Source of the DNA: JAFAQB01 sp046724555
Lineage (GTDB): Archaea; Thermoproteota; Nitrososphaeria; Nitrososphaerales; Nitrososphaeraceae
Reading direction: 5' to 3'
DNA length: 64,000 nucleotides
NCBI GenBank assembly: GCA_046724555.1
Contig: JBKOWU010000088.1
Span: 18,442-82,441 of the forward strand
The notes under the pieces are model-generated. The model was not told the origin of the DNA. It ran no database searches and saw nothing but the letters and a program-made list of their open reading frames with translations. The position numbers were made by a program, and so were the translations under genes. Positions 34,694-43,733 of this stretch are shown here, piece after piece; the first letter of the stretch is position 1; each line of letters starts with the position of its first letter.

Positions 34694-35053
34694 TTAACCT
34701 GTACGAGCTGGAGTACTGTTTAATAATGATGCTAGCACATTCTTATAGTGCCTAACTAATGATTTATATTAATATTTTTCGCATTGGGATTCTTAATAGT
34801 GTTTGTAGTGCGCTTGATCGAATACAATGCAATGTAAGTGAGCATTTTGTTTGATTTCATGATATAGGCAAGTCGTAGTTAGCGTTTATTCTTCTTGCGT
34901 TTTAAAATTCTCTTGCATACAAGTGTGCTCTAATACAGTCTCTGATATGGAATTAACTCTTGTCGTATCTTAAGGCGTATAGGATGAGAAAATTGTATGC
35001 TTGTTAATTTAGGAAATTTGATATTCTTTGTTTGTTTGTTTGTTTGTTTGTCA
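34694..35053. other. intergenic region ending in a tetranucleotide repeat
   Basis: About 360 bases upstream of the truncated flavoprotein, with no frame of note. Six copies of TTTG fill 35027-35050 immediately after the stop codon of the small minus-strand gene at 35054. Confidence 0.5.
35027..35050 (+). repeat. (TTTG)6 microsatellite
   Basis: Six perfect TTTG units. On the minus strand this follows the stop of the 68-residue gene. Confidence 0.9.
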
Positions 35054-35260
35054 CTAGTCAACAAACATACTACTAATATAAGCAGATAGCTCATCTCTTA
35101 GCTTTATGACTTTGGCACGTTTATCCCCGTCAAGGTTTGTATGAAGTAGCACATCCAACCCTTCAACTAGATATTGTATGTTAGATGTTGTTAGGAGAGT
35201 TTCATTATCGGCTTGGCCTGCTTGTTGCTGTTGTTCTTCTTCTTTCCCTACACGTTCCAT
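35054..35260 (-). CDS. small conserved-looking protein, 68 aa
   Basis: This 68-residue acidic protein has a Gln/Glu-rich N-terminus (about 5-18) and two predicted helices (NIQYLVEGLDVLLHT and KRAKVIKLRDELSAYISSMF). No metal ligand, membrane segment or known motif. The regular amphipathic pattern supports translation. It lies downstream of the FNR-type gene on the same strand, with about 270 bases between. Confidence 0.45.
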   Translation of the reverse strand: MERVGKEEEQQQQAGQADNETLLTTSNIQYLVEGLDVLLHTNLDGDKRAKVIKLRDELSAYISSMFVD

Positions 35261-35531
35261 TAATGTATCACTGACTGTGTGCAGCTGTTAAGTCTTGCGG
35301 TGTGAACTTGTTGTAATTGCTTTTTCAAGTATTTCTTCATTCTCATGTCAGAAAAAAGAAGTTCATACCAGAGATTCAGTATATGTGTTGGTAGCTGAGA
35401 TTGTAATACGCCTCGACTGTTCATCTTGTTTTTCACGCATTAGGTTAGGAATGTACTACACACCCGAAGACGGATAGTAGTATAATAAACAATATATCTT
35501 CTTCTTCTTCCTCTTCATAACATGAAATTTT

Positions 35532-36467
35532 TTAGTCAGCACCAACTAGCTGCAAGTAATATTGTTCTTTGTCAATCTTCTCTGGTTTTACTCCTTCTAT
35601 ATTCATCAAATCTTGTATTATGCCTTTTCTTCTCTCTATCTTGCCATCTGGCAGTTTGACGACACCATTGATAAAACCACTACTTCCACACACGGGGTTA
35701 AATGCTGATTCACTGTTGCCGTGATATATTGATAGCGTTCGCTCTTCTTCTCCATTCGGGCCAACAAAGAATCTCCCCCGCCTAAAAGTCACTCTCTCAT
35801 GATCTGACACATACGACTCCTTATCTCTGGTGAAAGTAAAAATGACCCTGAAATTCTGCATTTTCTTTGCCATATCTACCAACCATTTATAATAAATCAC
35901 ATTGACGTTTTTGCGCCCTTCGTCAGCATATAAAAGAGGATTGCTGTAGAATAGTGTAAGCGTGAACTGGTCTGCTTGTTTAGTGTCCTCCATTAGCTGG
36001 ATTAAAGATCTTACTGGCTCTGCTCCGTTAGCGCCTGACCAGTATGCAATATCTCTTTCTATTCCAGTAGCAATTTTTGATAAGAAATGATTTTTAGTTG
36101 GGTTTACTCTAACCTTTAACTTATGGCCCATTCCATATTGCTCAAAGAAATATGCAGCAAATCCATCTGCTTTTCCAGTAGAAGGATTAATGTACCCATA
36201 AGGCTTTTCATCTTTTATTGTTAAGTCTATCTTGTCTCTTGATGGCGAAGATGCTATGGAATAAGTTCTCTCGACTAAATTCTCCTCCAATTTACCCGAT
36301 GCTGTAGGTCTCTTTAAAAGCGCAGTTATTGTCACAGACTGACCTACATTAAATTTAATTTGCTGTGATTTAGATGTTGGAACAAAAGAATACGTATACG
36401 TATCTGGTGTTTCTGAAAATTTATTGACTATCTGCCATTCAAACTCTTCATGAACTGGTGTTGACAT
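35532..36467 (-). CDS. FAD/NAD(P)-binding oxidoreductase, ferredoxin-reductase type
   Basis: The 311-residue protein has the FNR fold: an N-terminal FAD barrel with the flavin motif RTYS (67-70, then IASSPSRD), a linker, and a C-terminal pyridine-nucleotide domain (YWSGANGAEPVRSLIQLM, about 139-156; TLTLFYSNP). It transfers electrons between NAD(P)H and a carrier such as ferredoxin. The usual C-terminal aromatic is not clear and there is no 2Fe-2S Cys set, so the iron-sulfur partner is separate. It looks monocistronic; a TATA-like CATTTATATGG (minus strand, about 36496-36506) lies upstream. Confidence 0.8.
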   Translation of the reverse strand: MSTPVHEEFEWQIVNKFSETPDTYTYSFVPTSKSQQIKFNVGQSVTITALLKRPTASGKLEENLVERTYSIASSPSRDKIDLTIKDEKPYGYINPSTGKADGFAAYFFEQYGMGHKLKVRVNPTKNHFLSKIATGIERDIAYWSGANGAEPVRSLIQLMEDTKQADQFTLTLFYSNPLLYADEGRKNVNVIYYKWLVDMAKKMQNFRVIFTFTRDKESYVSDHERVTFRRGRFFVGPNGEEERTLSIYHGNSESAFNPVCGSSGFINGVVKLPDGKIERRKGIIQDLMNIEGVKPEKIDKEQYYLQLVGAD

Positions 36468-36691
36468 TGATGTTGTAGATTTATCTTCATTTTTACCATA
36501 TAAATGCGACTTAGAGTTAGCGGTATTTTACTGAAGCCTATTGAATATAGTGGTAATAGCAACTGCTGCTAATACACCCGTAATATACGAAATGCAAGTA
36601 TTGCAAGACCTTAGAAAAGTGAGAAATGAGGTCTCTTCCAAAGCATTATAGTAATTTCGCAGTGCAAAATAGTGAGACAAATCTACTTTAA

Positions 36692-37192
36692 CTAATGCTT
36701 TCTTCTCCTTTTAGGGCTCATCTTACGTGCGTTTTTATAAATTGTCGGCGGGCTATCCCTTATTTTATCAAGATCTCCTAGCCCGTGAGGATATTTCTCC
36801 CATCTGTTTGACCTTCCAAATAAATTATCAAGTTTAGCCGATGTGATAAATGAGAATTTATTTAGAGTTAAGTGCAATGTTTCATGGCTTATAAGCGAGG
36901 TTGCGATTTCGGCAATTCTTCCTTCACTTGAATACTCTTGCCATGACCTATAGTTGGAAATAAATGCACGCGATCTTCCATAATATGGAACAAACATGAG
37001 CCCACGTTTGCCATAGGACCCTTTCAGCCCAACATATTTGAGTACCATATCACGACACCTCAGGATATCGTATTGGTGACTAATAGACAGATTAATCTTC
37101 TGTTCGAAAATAATAGTTGATTTCCAAGATAATATCATTTTAATTTCACGATTCGGCCTATTTTTTTGAGCAAAAAAGTTATTCTTTAGCAA
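36692..37192 (-). CDS. unknown protein with HExxH motif
   Basis: The 166-residue protein carries HETLH (103-107) inside a predicted helix (EIATSLISHETLHLTLNKF), which is the zinc-binding and catalytic signature of gluzincin/metzincin peptidases. A third ligand is not certain; the region after it is basic with no second HxxxD. The rest has no recognisable fold, and the C-terminus is very basic (NARKMSPKRRRKH). A putative minimal metallopeptidase is plausible. The start could be TTG 37192 or ATG 37138 (Met19); the latter removes an odd Asn/Gln-rich start. Confidence 0.5.
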   Translation of the reverse strand: MLKNNFFAQKNRPNREIKMILSWKSTIIFEQKINLSISHQYDILRCRDMVLKYVGLKGSYGKRGLMFVPYYGRSRAFISNYRSWQEYSSEGRIAEIATSLISHETLHLTLNKFSFITSAKLDNLFGRSNRWEKYPHGLGDLDKIRDSPPTIYKNARKMSPKRRRKH

Positions 37193-37579
37193 TAACTAAA
37201 AAAACTATGGTAGTTTGGAAAGCTATAAGCAAAGGTACATTCTAGAAAATATAACTTATTTTCTTACAATATGAATTTCATTGTGATAATATGTGTTAGT
37301 GAGAGGAGCTTTGTATCATGATTGTTTATTTGATTAATACTAGCTACTTTATGCCGCCAACTAAATAATAATGTGAAACAACTAAGTTATTGCATTTGCT
37401 ACTGCGTTAGTTGTATTCTTGACCGATCTATCCACACTCAGCACTCAAATATATTTCACATCTAGACTTATGAATAGTTATTAATTTTGTCCCAAATACC
37501 CTCGAATACATCTAATACTAGACTGTAGGCTGCATTCAACAAAAATAATTAAGTATACCATACGTTAAAGCCAGTCAAA
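37193..37579. other. divergent intergenic region
   Basis: About 390 bases between the leftward HExxH gene and the rightward glycerate kinase gene. TA-rich boxes occur on both sides (CTTATAGCTTT minus strand near 37219-37230; TTAAGTATACC plus strand near 37549-37559). No frame or RNA gene is seen. Confidence 0.4.
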
Positions 37580-38986
37580 ATGGGGATTATCGCTGATAGA
37601 TCGGCAATAGAATCTTATCATCAAGGATACAGATCACTGAATCTTGTTCTTTCCACTATAGATCATTCTCTGGAGTATATGGATCCAAAACACCTCATTC
37701 ATAAGGCTATAAAGGTTAAAGGATCGGCCTTAGAGGTAAGGTCCTCACTTCAATCCTTCTCTCTGCACATGAATTTAAGCAGTTTTGATTCTATTTACTT
37801 GGTAGGTGCAGGAAAAGCTACATCTAAAATGGCAGAGGCACTCACCAATATACTTGGTCGAAGACTCTCTGGGGGTGCAATTAACGTTCCCTATATGAGT
37901 AACATACACAACAATAACAATAAATTATGCGTAACTGAAGCCGGTCACCCTGTACCTGATGAATCGGGCGTCAATGGTACAAAAACGATTATAAATATTC
38001 TGAGAAAGACTAAAAAATCAGATTTAGTTTTTGTTCTAATCTCTGGCGGGGCATCTGCATTAATGCCACTTCCAGCAGATGGAATAAAATTATCAGATAA
38101 ACAGAAGATTACGCATGACCTATTGTCAAGTGGCGCATCTATCAATGAGATTAATATCGTTCGCAAACATATCTCAAAAGTCAAAGGTGGTCAGCTCGTG
38201 AGGTTGATCAATAAAGGATGCACTGTTATTTCATTAATTTTGTCTGATGTTATTGGAGACGATATCCAAACAATTGCATCAGGTCCTACAGTCCCTGACA
38301 GATCGACTTTTAAAGAAGCAGCATCAATCCTAAAAAAGTACAGACTATGGACTAATAAACACGAAAATAGTTCTGCTATAAGCTTAATATCCAAAGGTCT
38401 CAGAGGTCTTATTATAGACACTCCAAAAGCGTCTGATCCTATTTTCGATAGAGTGCATAATATTCTCATTGGTAACAACACTCTTCTCTGCAAGAAAGCT
38501 ACGCAGTATATGAAGAGTAGAGGCTTTCACGCAACATATTTAGGCTCATCATTTGACGGCGAAGCAAAAAAATTTGGACTTTTACTTGCCAGATTAGCGA
38601 ACCAAATCAAAAAACCTCCCAAGCCTTCTGCTTTTATTTTAGGAGGCGAAACAACTGTAAAACTAAATAAAAGAAGAAAAAATGGACTTGGAGGGAGGAA
38701 TCAAGAGGCCATTTTGGTAGCCGCGCTCAAATCAAATTTTCATAGTAACGAGGACATAACTATTCTTTGTATGGGAACCGACGGAATAGATGGAAACTCA
38801 AAAGCAGCAGGGGCATTTGTTACTCCAAGGACTGTTGCTCTAGCGAAACAAAGTGAAACCGAAGTAAAGAAGCATCTGTATAGCCATGATAGCTATAACG
38901 CATTGAGAAAAATGTGCTCATCAATAATTACCGGAAGAACTGGAACCAACTTAAATGATATTTCAATAGTATGTCGTATTAGCTGA
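37580..38986 (+). CDS. glycerate 2-kinase (DUF4147/MOFRL family)
   Basis: The 468-residue protein matches archaeal glycerate 2-kinase, which phosphorylates D-glycerate to 2-phosphoglycerate. Visible motifs are LVGAGKATSKMAEAL (about 74-88), VTEAGHPVPDESG (about 117-129), VLISGGASALMPLP (about 151-164), and the C-terminal MOFRL-type segment GLGGRNQEAILVAAL with MGTDGIDG. The length is normal. In this organism it could feed glycerate into lower glycolysis or gluconeogenesis. It appears to be transcribed alone, with a TATA-like element 20-30 bases before ATG 37580. Confidence 0.85.
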   Translation: MGIIADRSAIESYHQGYRSLNLVLSTIDHSLEYMDPKHLIHKAIKVKGSALEVRSSLQSFSLHMNLSSFDSIYLVGAGKATSKMAEALTNILGRRLSGGAINVPYMSNIHNNNNKLCVTEAGHPVPDESGVNGTKTIINILRKTKKSDLVFVLISGGASALMPLPADGIKLSDKQKITHDLLSSGASINEINIVRKHISKVKGGQLVRLINKGCTVISLILSDVIGDDIQTIASGPTVPDRSTFKEAASILKKYRLWTNKHENSSAISLISKGLRGLIIDTPKASDPIFDRVHNILIGNNTLLCKKATQYMKSRGFHATYLGSSFDGEAKKFGLLLARLANQIKKPPKPSAFILGGETTVKLNKRRKNGLGGRNQEAILVAALKSNFHSNEDITILCMGTDGIDGNSKAAGAFVTPRTVALAKQSETEVKKHLYSHDSYNALRKMCSSIITGRTGTNLNDISIVCRIS

Positions 38987-39206
38987 TCTACACACTTTGA
39001 TCTGCATACTGACCTCAACCCTAGCTCAATGCAGGTGCAAATAAGAAATATATGAATGATCTAAATCAGACAGTTTATTTTGATAATAATTTGTCATCAC
39101 TGGCAATAATCATATTTTTTGTCATGCCGGCAGAGGATAAAAAGTGTGCAGAATCTAATAGTAGGAGAAAATAAGCGTAGAGTCTCTTTTTAGTAATTTT
39201 GTTTTA

Positions 39207-39533
39207 CTACCGCTCTGTCTCACGACATCTGTAGTATGTTGTTCCATTAACTATGGTATCCTCTATTTTGATCCTAGTGCCTCGATTACTAACTTTTTGT
39301 CTTCGAGCCACTATTCCACCCGTGATGCTGCTCATCAGATCTACTAGTCCCAACTTTATCATAATGTTATTTACATCTTCTTCGCGTATTCCAAGTACCT
39401 GTGCGATCTCTATGGCTGAATAACCAGTGCCCTTATTTCTGCATAGAAAATCCACTATTATTGTTGTCATATCCTTATGAGCATCGAATTCTGCAGCATC
39501 AATAGGAGGAGGAGTCATGCAATATAGACACAT
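39207..39533 (-). CDS. winged-helix DNA-binding protein, 108 aa
   Basis: The 108-residue protein has a short Cys-containing start (MCLYC), then a winged-helix-like domain (about 20-75: TTIIVDFLCRNKGTGYSAIEIAQVLG, split around 23-48) with recognition helix EEDVNNIMIKLGLVDLM, and a basic wing (RRQKVSNRGTRIKIED). It is probably a small transcription regulator. It is divergent from the UbiA gene with about 50 bases between, so it could regulate that gene or itself. The two N-terminal cysteines might bind metal. Confidence 0.65.
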   Translation of the reverse strand: MCLYCMTPPPIDAAEFDAHKDMTTIIVDFLCRNKGTGYSAIEIAQVLGIREEDVNNIMIKLGLVDLMSSITGGIVARRQKVSNRGTRIKIEDTIVNGTTYYRCRETER

Positions 39534-39583
39534 TTTATATAATTTTAACTAACAGTAGGAAAACATAGTCACAAGGTATAAAA

Positions 39584-40522
39584 ATGCCATACTCAGACTC
39601 AATTGATGCAATAATAGCAGACAAGCAGAATTATATGATCAGCAGGATAATAATAAACTGGATTCGAGCAATAAGAATTCGTTTCCTTCTTGCATCAGCT
39701 ATTGCTGCTGCAAACGGCATGGCAGTTGCTGTTTGGAAATATGGCGTATTTGATTTATCGTCCGCTGTTTTGACCTTTGCAGGAGTGTTATGTCTTCATG
39801 CTAGCGTCGACCTGTTAAATGATTATTGGGATTACAAACGCGGAATTGACAAGATTACTAAAAGAACAAAATTCAGTGGTGGAACAGGAGTGCTTCCAGA
39901 GAACCTTCTAGAGCCAAAAATAGTTTATAGAATAGGGATCGTTTTTCTGATCATAGGAAGTCTCTTGGGCATGTATTTTGTTGCCATCAGGGGAGTCACT
40001 ATTTTGATCATTTTGGCTTTTGCAATTCTTGCTATTTATTTTTACTCGACAACGATAGTAAACGTTGGCCTAGGAGAAGTCTTTGTTATGATCAAAGGAA
40101 CAATGATAGTGCTAGGAAGTTTTTATGTGCAAGTCGGCATCATAGAACCAACAGCAATATATGTTGGCGTAATCATCGGGCTACTATCAGCATGTGTTCT
40201 GTTTGTTAACTCGTTTCCAGATTATGAAGCCGATCGTGCTAGTGGCAGAAGAACACTTGTGATAGTTCTTGGCAAGCAGCGAGCAGCAAAAATTATTTCT
40301 CTGCCGATTATAGCACCATATGTTTTGATCACGATAGGGATTTTTCTTGGTTATACAAGGTTGTTTTCCTTGATTTGTCTTTTGTCCATACCCTATGTGT
40401 TTAAAATCAGTAAACATATAGGCGAACACGAATATCTAGAAAAATTCATCCCGGCTATGGCAGCAACAGTCAAGTATGCAAGAATTACAGGAATTCTACT
40501 AGCGATCAGCTTACTGCTATGA
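39584..40522 (+). CDS. UbiA family prenyltransferase (MenA-like)
   Basis: The 312-residue integral membrane protein with about nine helices attaches a polyprenyl chain to an aromatic or other acceptor. Both Asp-rich motifs are present: NDYWDYKRGID (79-89) and DYEADRASGRRT (around 209-220), which bind the Mg-prenyl-diphosphate. The first motif resembles MenA-type (1,4-dihydroxy-2-naphthoate) enzymes, which would fit menaquinone synthesis in an organism of this type, but digeranylgeranylglyceryl-phosphate synthase also belongs to this superfamily, so the acceptor is uncertain. It is divergent from the winged-helix gene at 39533. Confidence 0.85.
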   Translation: MPYSDSIDAIIADKQNYMISRIIINWIRAIRIRFLLASAIAAANGMAVAVWKYGVFDLSSAVLTFAGVLCLHASVDLLNDYWDYKRGIDKITKRTKFSGGTGVLPENLLEPKIVYRIGIVFLIIGSLLGMYFVAIRGVTILIILAFAILAIYFYSTTIVNVGLGEVFVMIKGTMIVLGSFYVQVGIIEPTAIYVGVIIGLLSACVLFVNSFPDYEADRASGRRTLVIVLGKQRAAKIISLPIIAPYVLITIGIFLGYTRLFSLICLLSIPYVFKISKHIGEHEYLEKFIPAMAATVKYARITGILLAISLLL

Positions 40523-40728
40523 ACAGACGACTGTAATTGGCTCTTACTGTGGTATTCTGTACCACAGAACATTTGATCACAATTTGCATTTTGCAGAGTC
40601 TCTATCGATCGTTCTAGAAATTTGAAATGGTTAAAAATTCTTGTCTCTTTACTTATGCCAAGGAGTGAAAATATAAACAGAAAACTGGATTCCTTTAACC
40701 ATAATGCATATTGACATAACAATGCACA

Positions 40729-42288
40729 TCACAATTTAGCGATATAGTCCTTATGATCGAAGATCAGCGGTCGAAGATCTCTTAAGATCGTATTTTTTTT
40801 ACTGCCAAGTATTTTGTGCATAAAACTGTCTGCTATTATTATTATCTCTTCGAAATGGTTTACTGTTACAAAATTAGTTAATGACTCAACAAACGTTGTA
40901 CAATCTTCTGTCTCGTATCCAGATAATACAGATTGTGGGATCACATTATGTGACGCTGGATATATGTCACATATCTCTGAGGGGATCACACCTAGGAACG
41001 GATTATAAGTGCAAATCTGCGCATTGTCAAATTTTTTTACCAATCTGCGATATTCATTCGTGCAATAAAAAGGATGAACGTTGGTCTCTGGGCACAGTAT
41101 TAGCTTCTGCTTATTTTTGGATCGAAAATTATAAACCATACTTTGAAACCGCCTTACTTCTGGTCTATATTGATCTATGGCATCAAATAGAAAAATGGCT
41201 TTCTCTTTGAATATCGAAGTCCCGTTGTCTAGGAAATCATAATTTTTGAAAAGCCTCATGGCTTCGAAAAGCTTTGGATGGGCACGGGCCTTTTGCATAA
41301 CATATTCCCATAACCTGCCTTGTATTATTGCCTGTTTTACTGCTGACACTTCTCCCTTTAATACATAGAGATTATGTTTTGCTAATTCAATAGTTCTTTC
41401 TTCCATATCCAAACCAAGCATCTCGTCTACAGTATAATTTGTACAGGTTGAACAGTAACACGGAAAGTATGAAATCTCTTCGAGTCTAAGGGTACCGTTT
41501 GGATACATATACCGATTGTCCCTAGCATAGAGCATATAAGATGCAGAATCAAACATATCACATCCCAGAGCAACAACCAGCGGTATTGTAATCGGGTGAC
41601 CTGCACCAAATAGGTGTATTGGTTTTGCAGGAATACTGCGCTTCACATTATGAATCATATCTGAAAGTATTGAGAATTCGTATGCTTCCATCAATTCGAC
41701 AGGACTGCCAAGTCCAAAAATGTTAAACCCCATTTTGTCTAGTGAAGTGGCAGAATATCTTACCAAATCGGAATGCTCACCACCTTGAATAGGGCCTAAC
41801 CATAAGGTCTGCTCCGTATGACGATCCTGCTTTGAAGTAAATGTCAGAGTCTCCTTAGCGTTTTTAAGTGTCTCTTCTACGTATTTTTTCGCTTTTTCGC
41901 GCTTCAGTCCGTATCCAGTAGGCTTGTCAAGAGGAACAGCGATGTCACTTTTGATACTTCTCTGAAATTGGGCTATCTCTAGGGGTTCGATGTGGATAGA
42001 CCCATACTCCAATACCTGATATCCACCAGAATCAGTCATTATCGTGCCATCGTAATTTAAGATATCATGAATTCCCTTCTCCATCGCTTCCTGACCGTAA
42101 TGACGTAATGCAATATAGGCATTGGTTATCAGTATTTCAAAACCTAATCCTTTTAGAAATGATGGACTAATAGATTGCCTTACAGGATGTACTACAGGAA
42201 CAAAAGTTGGAGTTTCGACGTGACCATGGGGGGTATCCAGAATGCCTATACGCGCAGCAAGATCAGTGTATCTGATCTCAAAAGACAC
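40729..42288 (-). CDS. tgtA: archaeosine tRNA-guanine transglycosylase
   Basis: The 519-residue enzyme swaps guanine-15 of tRNA for preQ0 in archaeosine synthesis. The catalytic TIM barrel shows D86 in DSGGYQ, the QGG loop (168-170), nucleophile D247 in FDSASY and the zinc set C277, C279, C282, H305. The residues after about 345 form a further domain (C1-like) with SKNKQKLILCPETNVHPFYC (split), but I see no obvious C-terminal PUA domain, so it may be encoded separately. The GTG start overlaps a strong ribosome-binding site: AGGAGG in the end of the lsm gene, 5 bases before GTG 42288. The two genes are co-transcribed. Confidence 0.85.
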   Translation of the reverse strand: MSFEIRYTDLAARIGILDTPHGHVETPTFVPVVHPVRQSISPSFLKGLGFEILITNAYIALRHYGQEAMEKGIHDILNYDGTIMTDSGGYQVLEYGSIHIEPLEIAQFQRSIKSDIAVPLDKPTGYGLKREKAKKYVEETLKNAKETLTFTSKQDRHTEQTLWLGPIQGGEHSDLVRYSATSLDKMGFNIFGLGSPVELMEAYEFSILSDMIHNVKRSIPAKPIHLFGAGHPITIPLVVALGCDMFDSASYMLYARDNRYMYPNGTLRLEEISYFPCYCSTCTNYTVDEMLGLDMEERTIELAKHNLYVLKGEVSAVKQAIIQGRLWEYVMQKARAHPKLFEAMRLFKNYDFLDNGTSIFKEKAIFLFDAIDQYRPEVRRFQSMVYNFRSKNKQKLILCPETNVHPFYCTNEYRRLVKKFDNAQICTYNPFLGVIPSEICDIYPASHNVIPQSVLSGYETEDCTTFVESLTNFVTVNHFEEIIIIADSFMHKILGSKKNTILRDLRPLIFDHKDYIAKL

Positions 42289-42289
42289 T

Positions 42290-42703
42290 TTACCTCCTAA
42301 TCTCCCTCATAAATTCTTCGTAAATAGCCCTAACTCTGTCTGCGGCAAGTCCGACTCCTTCTTCCACTCCTCCTTGGGTTACTTTAATTTTATCCATCAC
42401 TATTATTGCGCCTACATCCTCTCTAATCTTGACCAGACCAGGAAATACTCTAGCAAGTCTGTCAGACAAGGCTTTGAAATCGAATGGTTTTTCCATTAAT
42501 TTTATCTCTTTAACAAAAGAACCATTGAGAATCAATTTGAGTATTCCCTGTACATCTACATTGTCGAGTACAACATCGAGTTTCTCATCAATGCCAGTTA
42601 ACGTTCCATTGTAAATTTTCTGGTCAGACGTTTCAACAGATACCTTCTTGCCTAAAAATTGAAGCGCCTCTTCACCAAACTTTCTAGAAACCACAGCAGC
42701 CAT
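42290..42703 (-). CDS. Lsm/Sm-like RNA-binding protein with C-terminal extension
   Basis: The 137-residue protein has an Sm1 motif (FLGKKVSVETSDQKIYNGTLTGIDEKLDVVLDNV, split around 17-50) and a second Sm-like stretch (FVKEIKLMEKPF), followed by a 70-residue extension with predicted helices. Sm-type proteins assemble into RNA-binding rings; the extension (DRLARVFPGLVKIREDVGAIIVMDKIKV) is typical of a branch in which the ring is fused to an additional alpha/beta part. It is 1 base upstream of tgtA, and its own end supplies the tgtA ribosome-binding site. A minus-strand TATA box at 42733-42745 precedes it. Confidence 0.75.
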   Translation of the reverse strand: MAAVVSRKFGEEALQFLGKKVSVETSDQKIYNGTLTGIDEKLDVVLDNVDVQGILKLILNGSFVKEIKLMEKPFDFKALSDRLARVFPGLVKIREDVGAIIVMDKIKVTQGGVEEGVGLAADRVRAIYEEFMREIRR

Positions 42704-42731
42704 AATATTCTAACGAGGTTATGTTTTCGCT

Positions 42732-42746
42732 GATATATATAAATCA
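42732..42746 (-). promoter_or_regulatory. TATA box of the lsm-tgtA operon
   Basis: The minus-strand ATTTATATATATC box is centred about 33-36 bases before ATG 42703. Confidence 0.5.
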
Positions 42747-43138
42747 ATTTTAGTAAATGTGCTTTGATTTCAAAGGAGTTGTCTTGAAACAGAACGTGAC
42801 AGAAAATAAGAGATGAAGTTGTCAGTGTTTAGTTGCTATCCTGATTGCAAGACGAAAATGAGATCAGGATATGGATTATCCATAGGTATTCTCCATAATA
42901 ATGATAAGCAATTTAATACGACAATATATTTATAATTTTTATAGATATTGGTATTTTCGTTCCAAAATCATGCGGCTAATTCCTCCCATATCATTACAAT
43001 ATTATGAAAATTGGAGCAAGTAGCCATGTCTCTTTGATGAATAGGAATTTTGAGCTTATGATAATCTAGAAATTCTATTTTACGCGTTCGTGCATATCAG
43101 ATCACTCAAAAGACATAAATGCAATTCGTAGCTGACAG
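42747..43138. other. divergent intergenic region
   Basis: About 390 bases with no supported gene. A 38-codon plus-strand frame starts at ATG 42813 (KLSVFSCYPDCKTKMR...), with no motif and no promoter evidence, and is not called. Confidence 0.4.
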
Positions 43139-43153
43139 ATTTATTATATACCT
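43139..43153 (+). promoter_or_regulatory. TATA box of the Lrp-domain gene
   Basis: TTTATTATATACC lies about 20-30 bases before ATG 43171. Confidence 0.5.
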
Positions 43154-43170
43154 ATTAGGGAACATGAGAT

Positions 43171-43428
43171 ATGACATCGGCTTTTTTGTTAATTAATTGT
43201 GAATTCCCATTTGCTGGAGAGGTTATTAGCGAGCTTGGGAAAGTACCGGAGATTATTGATATCTACAAATTGCATGGCATGTACGACATAATTGCAAAGG
43301 TCAAGTCCGAAACTGAAGAGGATTTGAATGAAATAGTCAAGGTGCGTATTAGAAAAATTGATAAAATCAAATCCACGTTGACAATGATCATAGTAGAAGG
43401 GAACAAAGCCAAAGACAAAGTTAAATGA
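43171..43428 (+). CDS. stand-alone Lrp/AsnC ligand-binding (RAM) domain protein
   Basis: The 85-residue protein is just the RAM effector domain of Lrp/AsnC regulators: beta strand TSAFLLINCE, helix AGEVISELGKV, then the signature VPEIIDIYKLHGMYDIIAKVKSETEEDL (split around 26-53) and a C-terminal VRKIDKIKSTLTMIIV strand. No DNA-binding HTH is present. Stand-alone RAM domains form rings or dimers that bind amino acids and modulate partner regulators. The tail (GNKAKDKVK) is basic. It has its own TATA box and appears monocistronic. Confidence 0.8.
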   Translation: MTSAFLLINCEFPFAGEVISELGKVPEIIDIYKLHGMYDIIAKVKSETEEDLNEIVKVRIRKIDKIKSTLTMIIVEGNKAKDKVK

Positions 43429-43589
43429 CATTATTGAATACCGGCAAATTGAAAGATACCGTGCAGCTTGATATTGATGCTATTGTTTTCCGGTAAAACG
43501 AGGTAAACAATAAAAATTGCTATAAATGAATAGGAGATGAGATTTCTATGTATAAAATTGCAGTCGCCAAAAAGATCCAATCGTGTATT
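43429..43589. other. intergenic region after the Lrp-domain gene
   Basis: No frame of note. Together with the flanks of the small membrane protein on the other strand, the stretch from 43429 to 43981 holds only that gene. Confidence 0.4.
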
Positions 43590-43733
43590 TTATGTTTTGT
43601 CTTGAAACGGAACAATGATTACGAAAAGAATAACTGCTGCTATACCTATACCAAGAATTTGTTTGTACCTTGCATGTAGCGATTTTGGTACACTATCGGA
43701 TGCTAATATTTGCCATACTGATGTGACTCCAAT
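43590..43733 (-). CDS. small single-pass membrane protein without a standard start codon, 47 aa
   Basis: On the minus strand an uninterrupted frame ends at TAA (43590-43592). Its residues are strongly protein-like: IGVTSVWQILASDSVPKSLH, then ARYKQ, a membrane helix ILGIGIAAVILFVIIVPF (about 26-43) and QDKT. No ATG, GTG or TTG occurs in frame before a stop at about 43759. An ATT at 43731-43733 lies where an ATG would be expected: a TATA box (AATTATAAAAAAG on the minus strand, about 43748-43760) is 20-25 bases upstream, ideal for a leaderless message. It may start at ATT, carry a lost start codon, or be a decayed gene. The family is unknown; a tail-anchored topology is likely. Confidence 0.45.
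   Translation of the reverse strand: MGVTSVWQILASDSVPKSLHARYKQILGIGIAAVILFVIIVPFQDKT

Noticed and set aside
42813..42929. 38-codon plus-strand frame (KLSVFSCYPDCKTK...)
   Set aside because: Two cysteines alone are not enough; there is no promoter or conserved-looking core.
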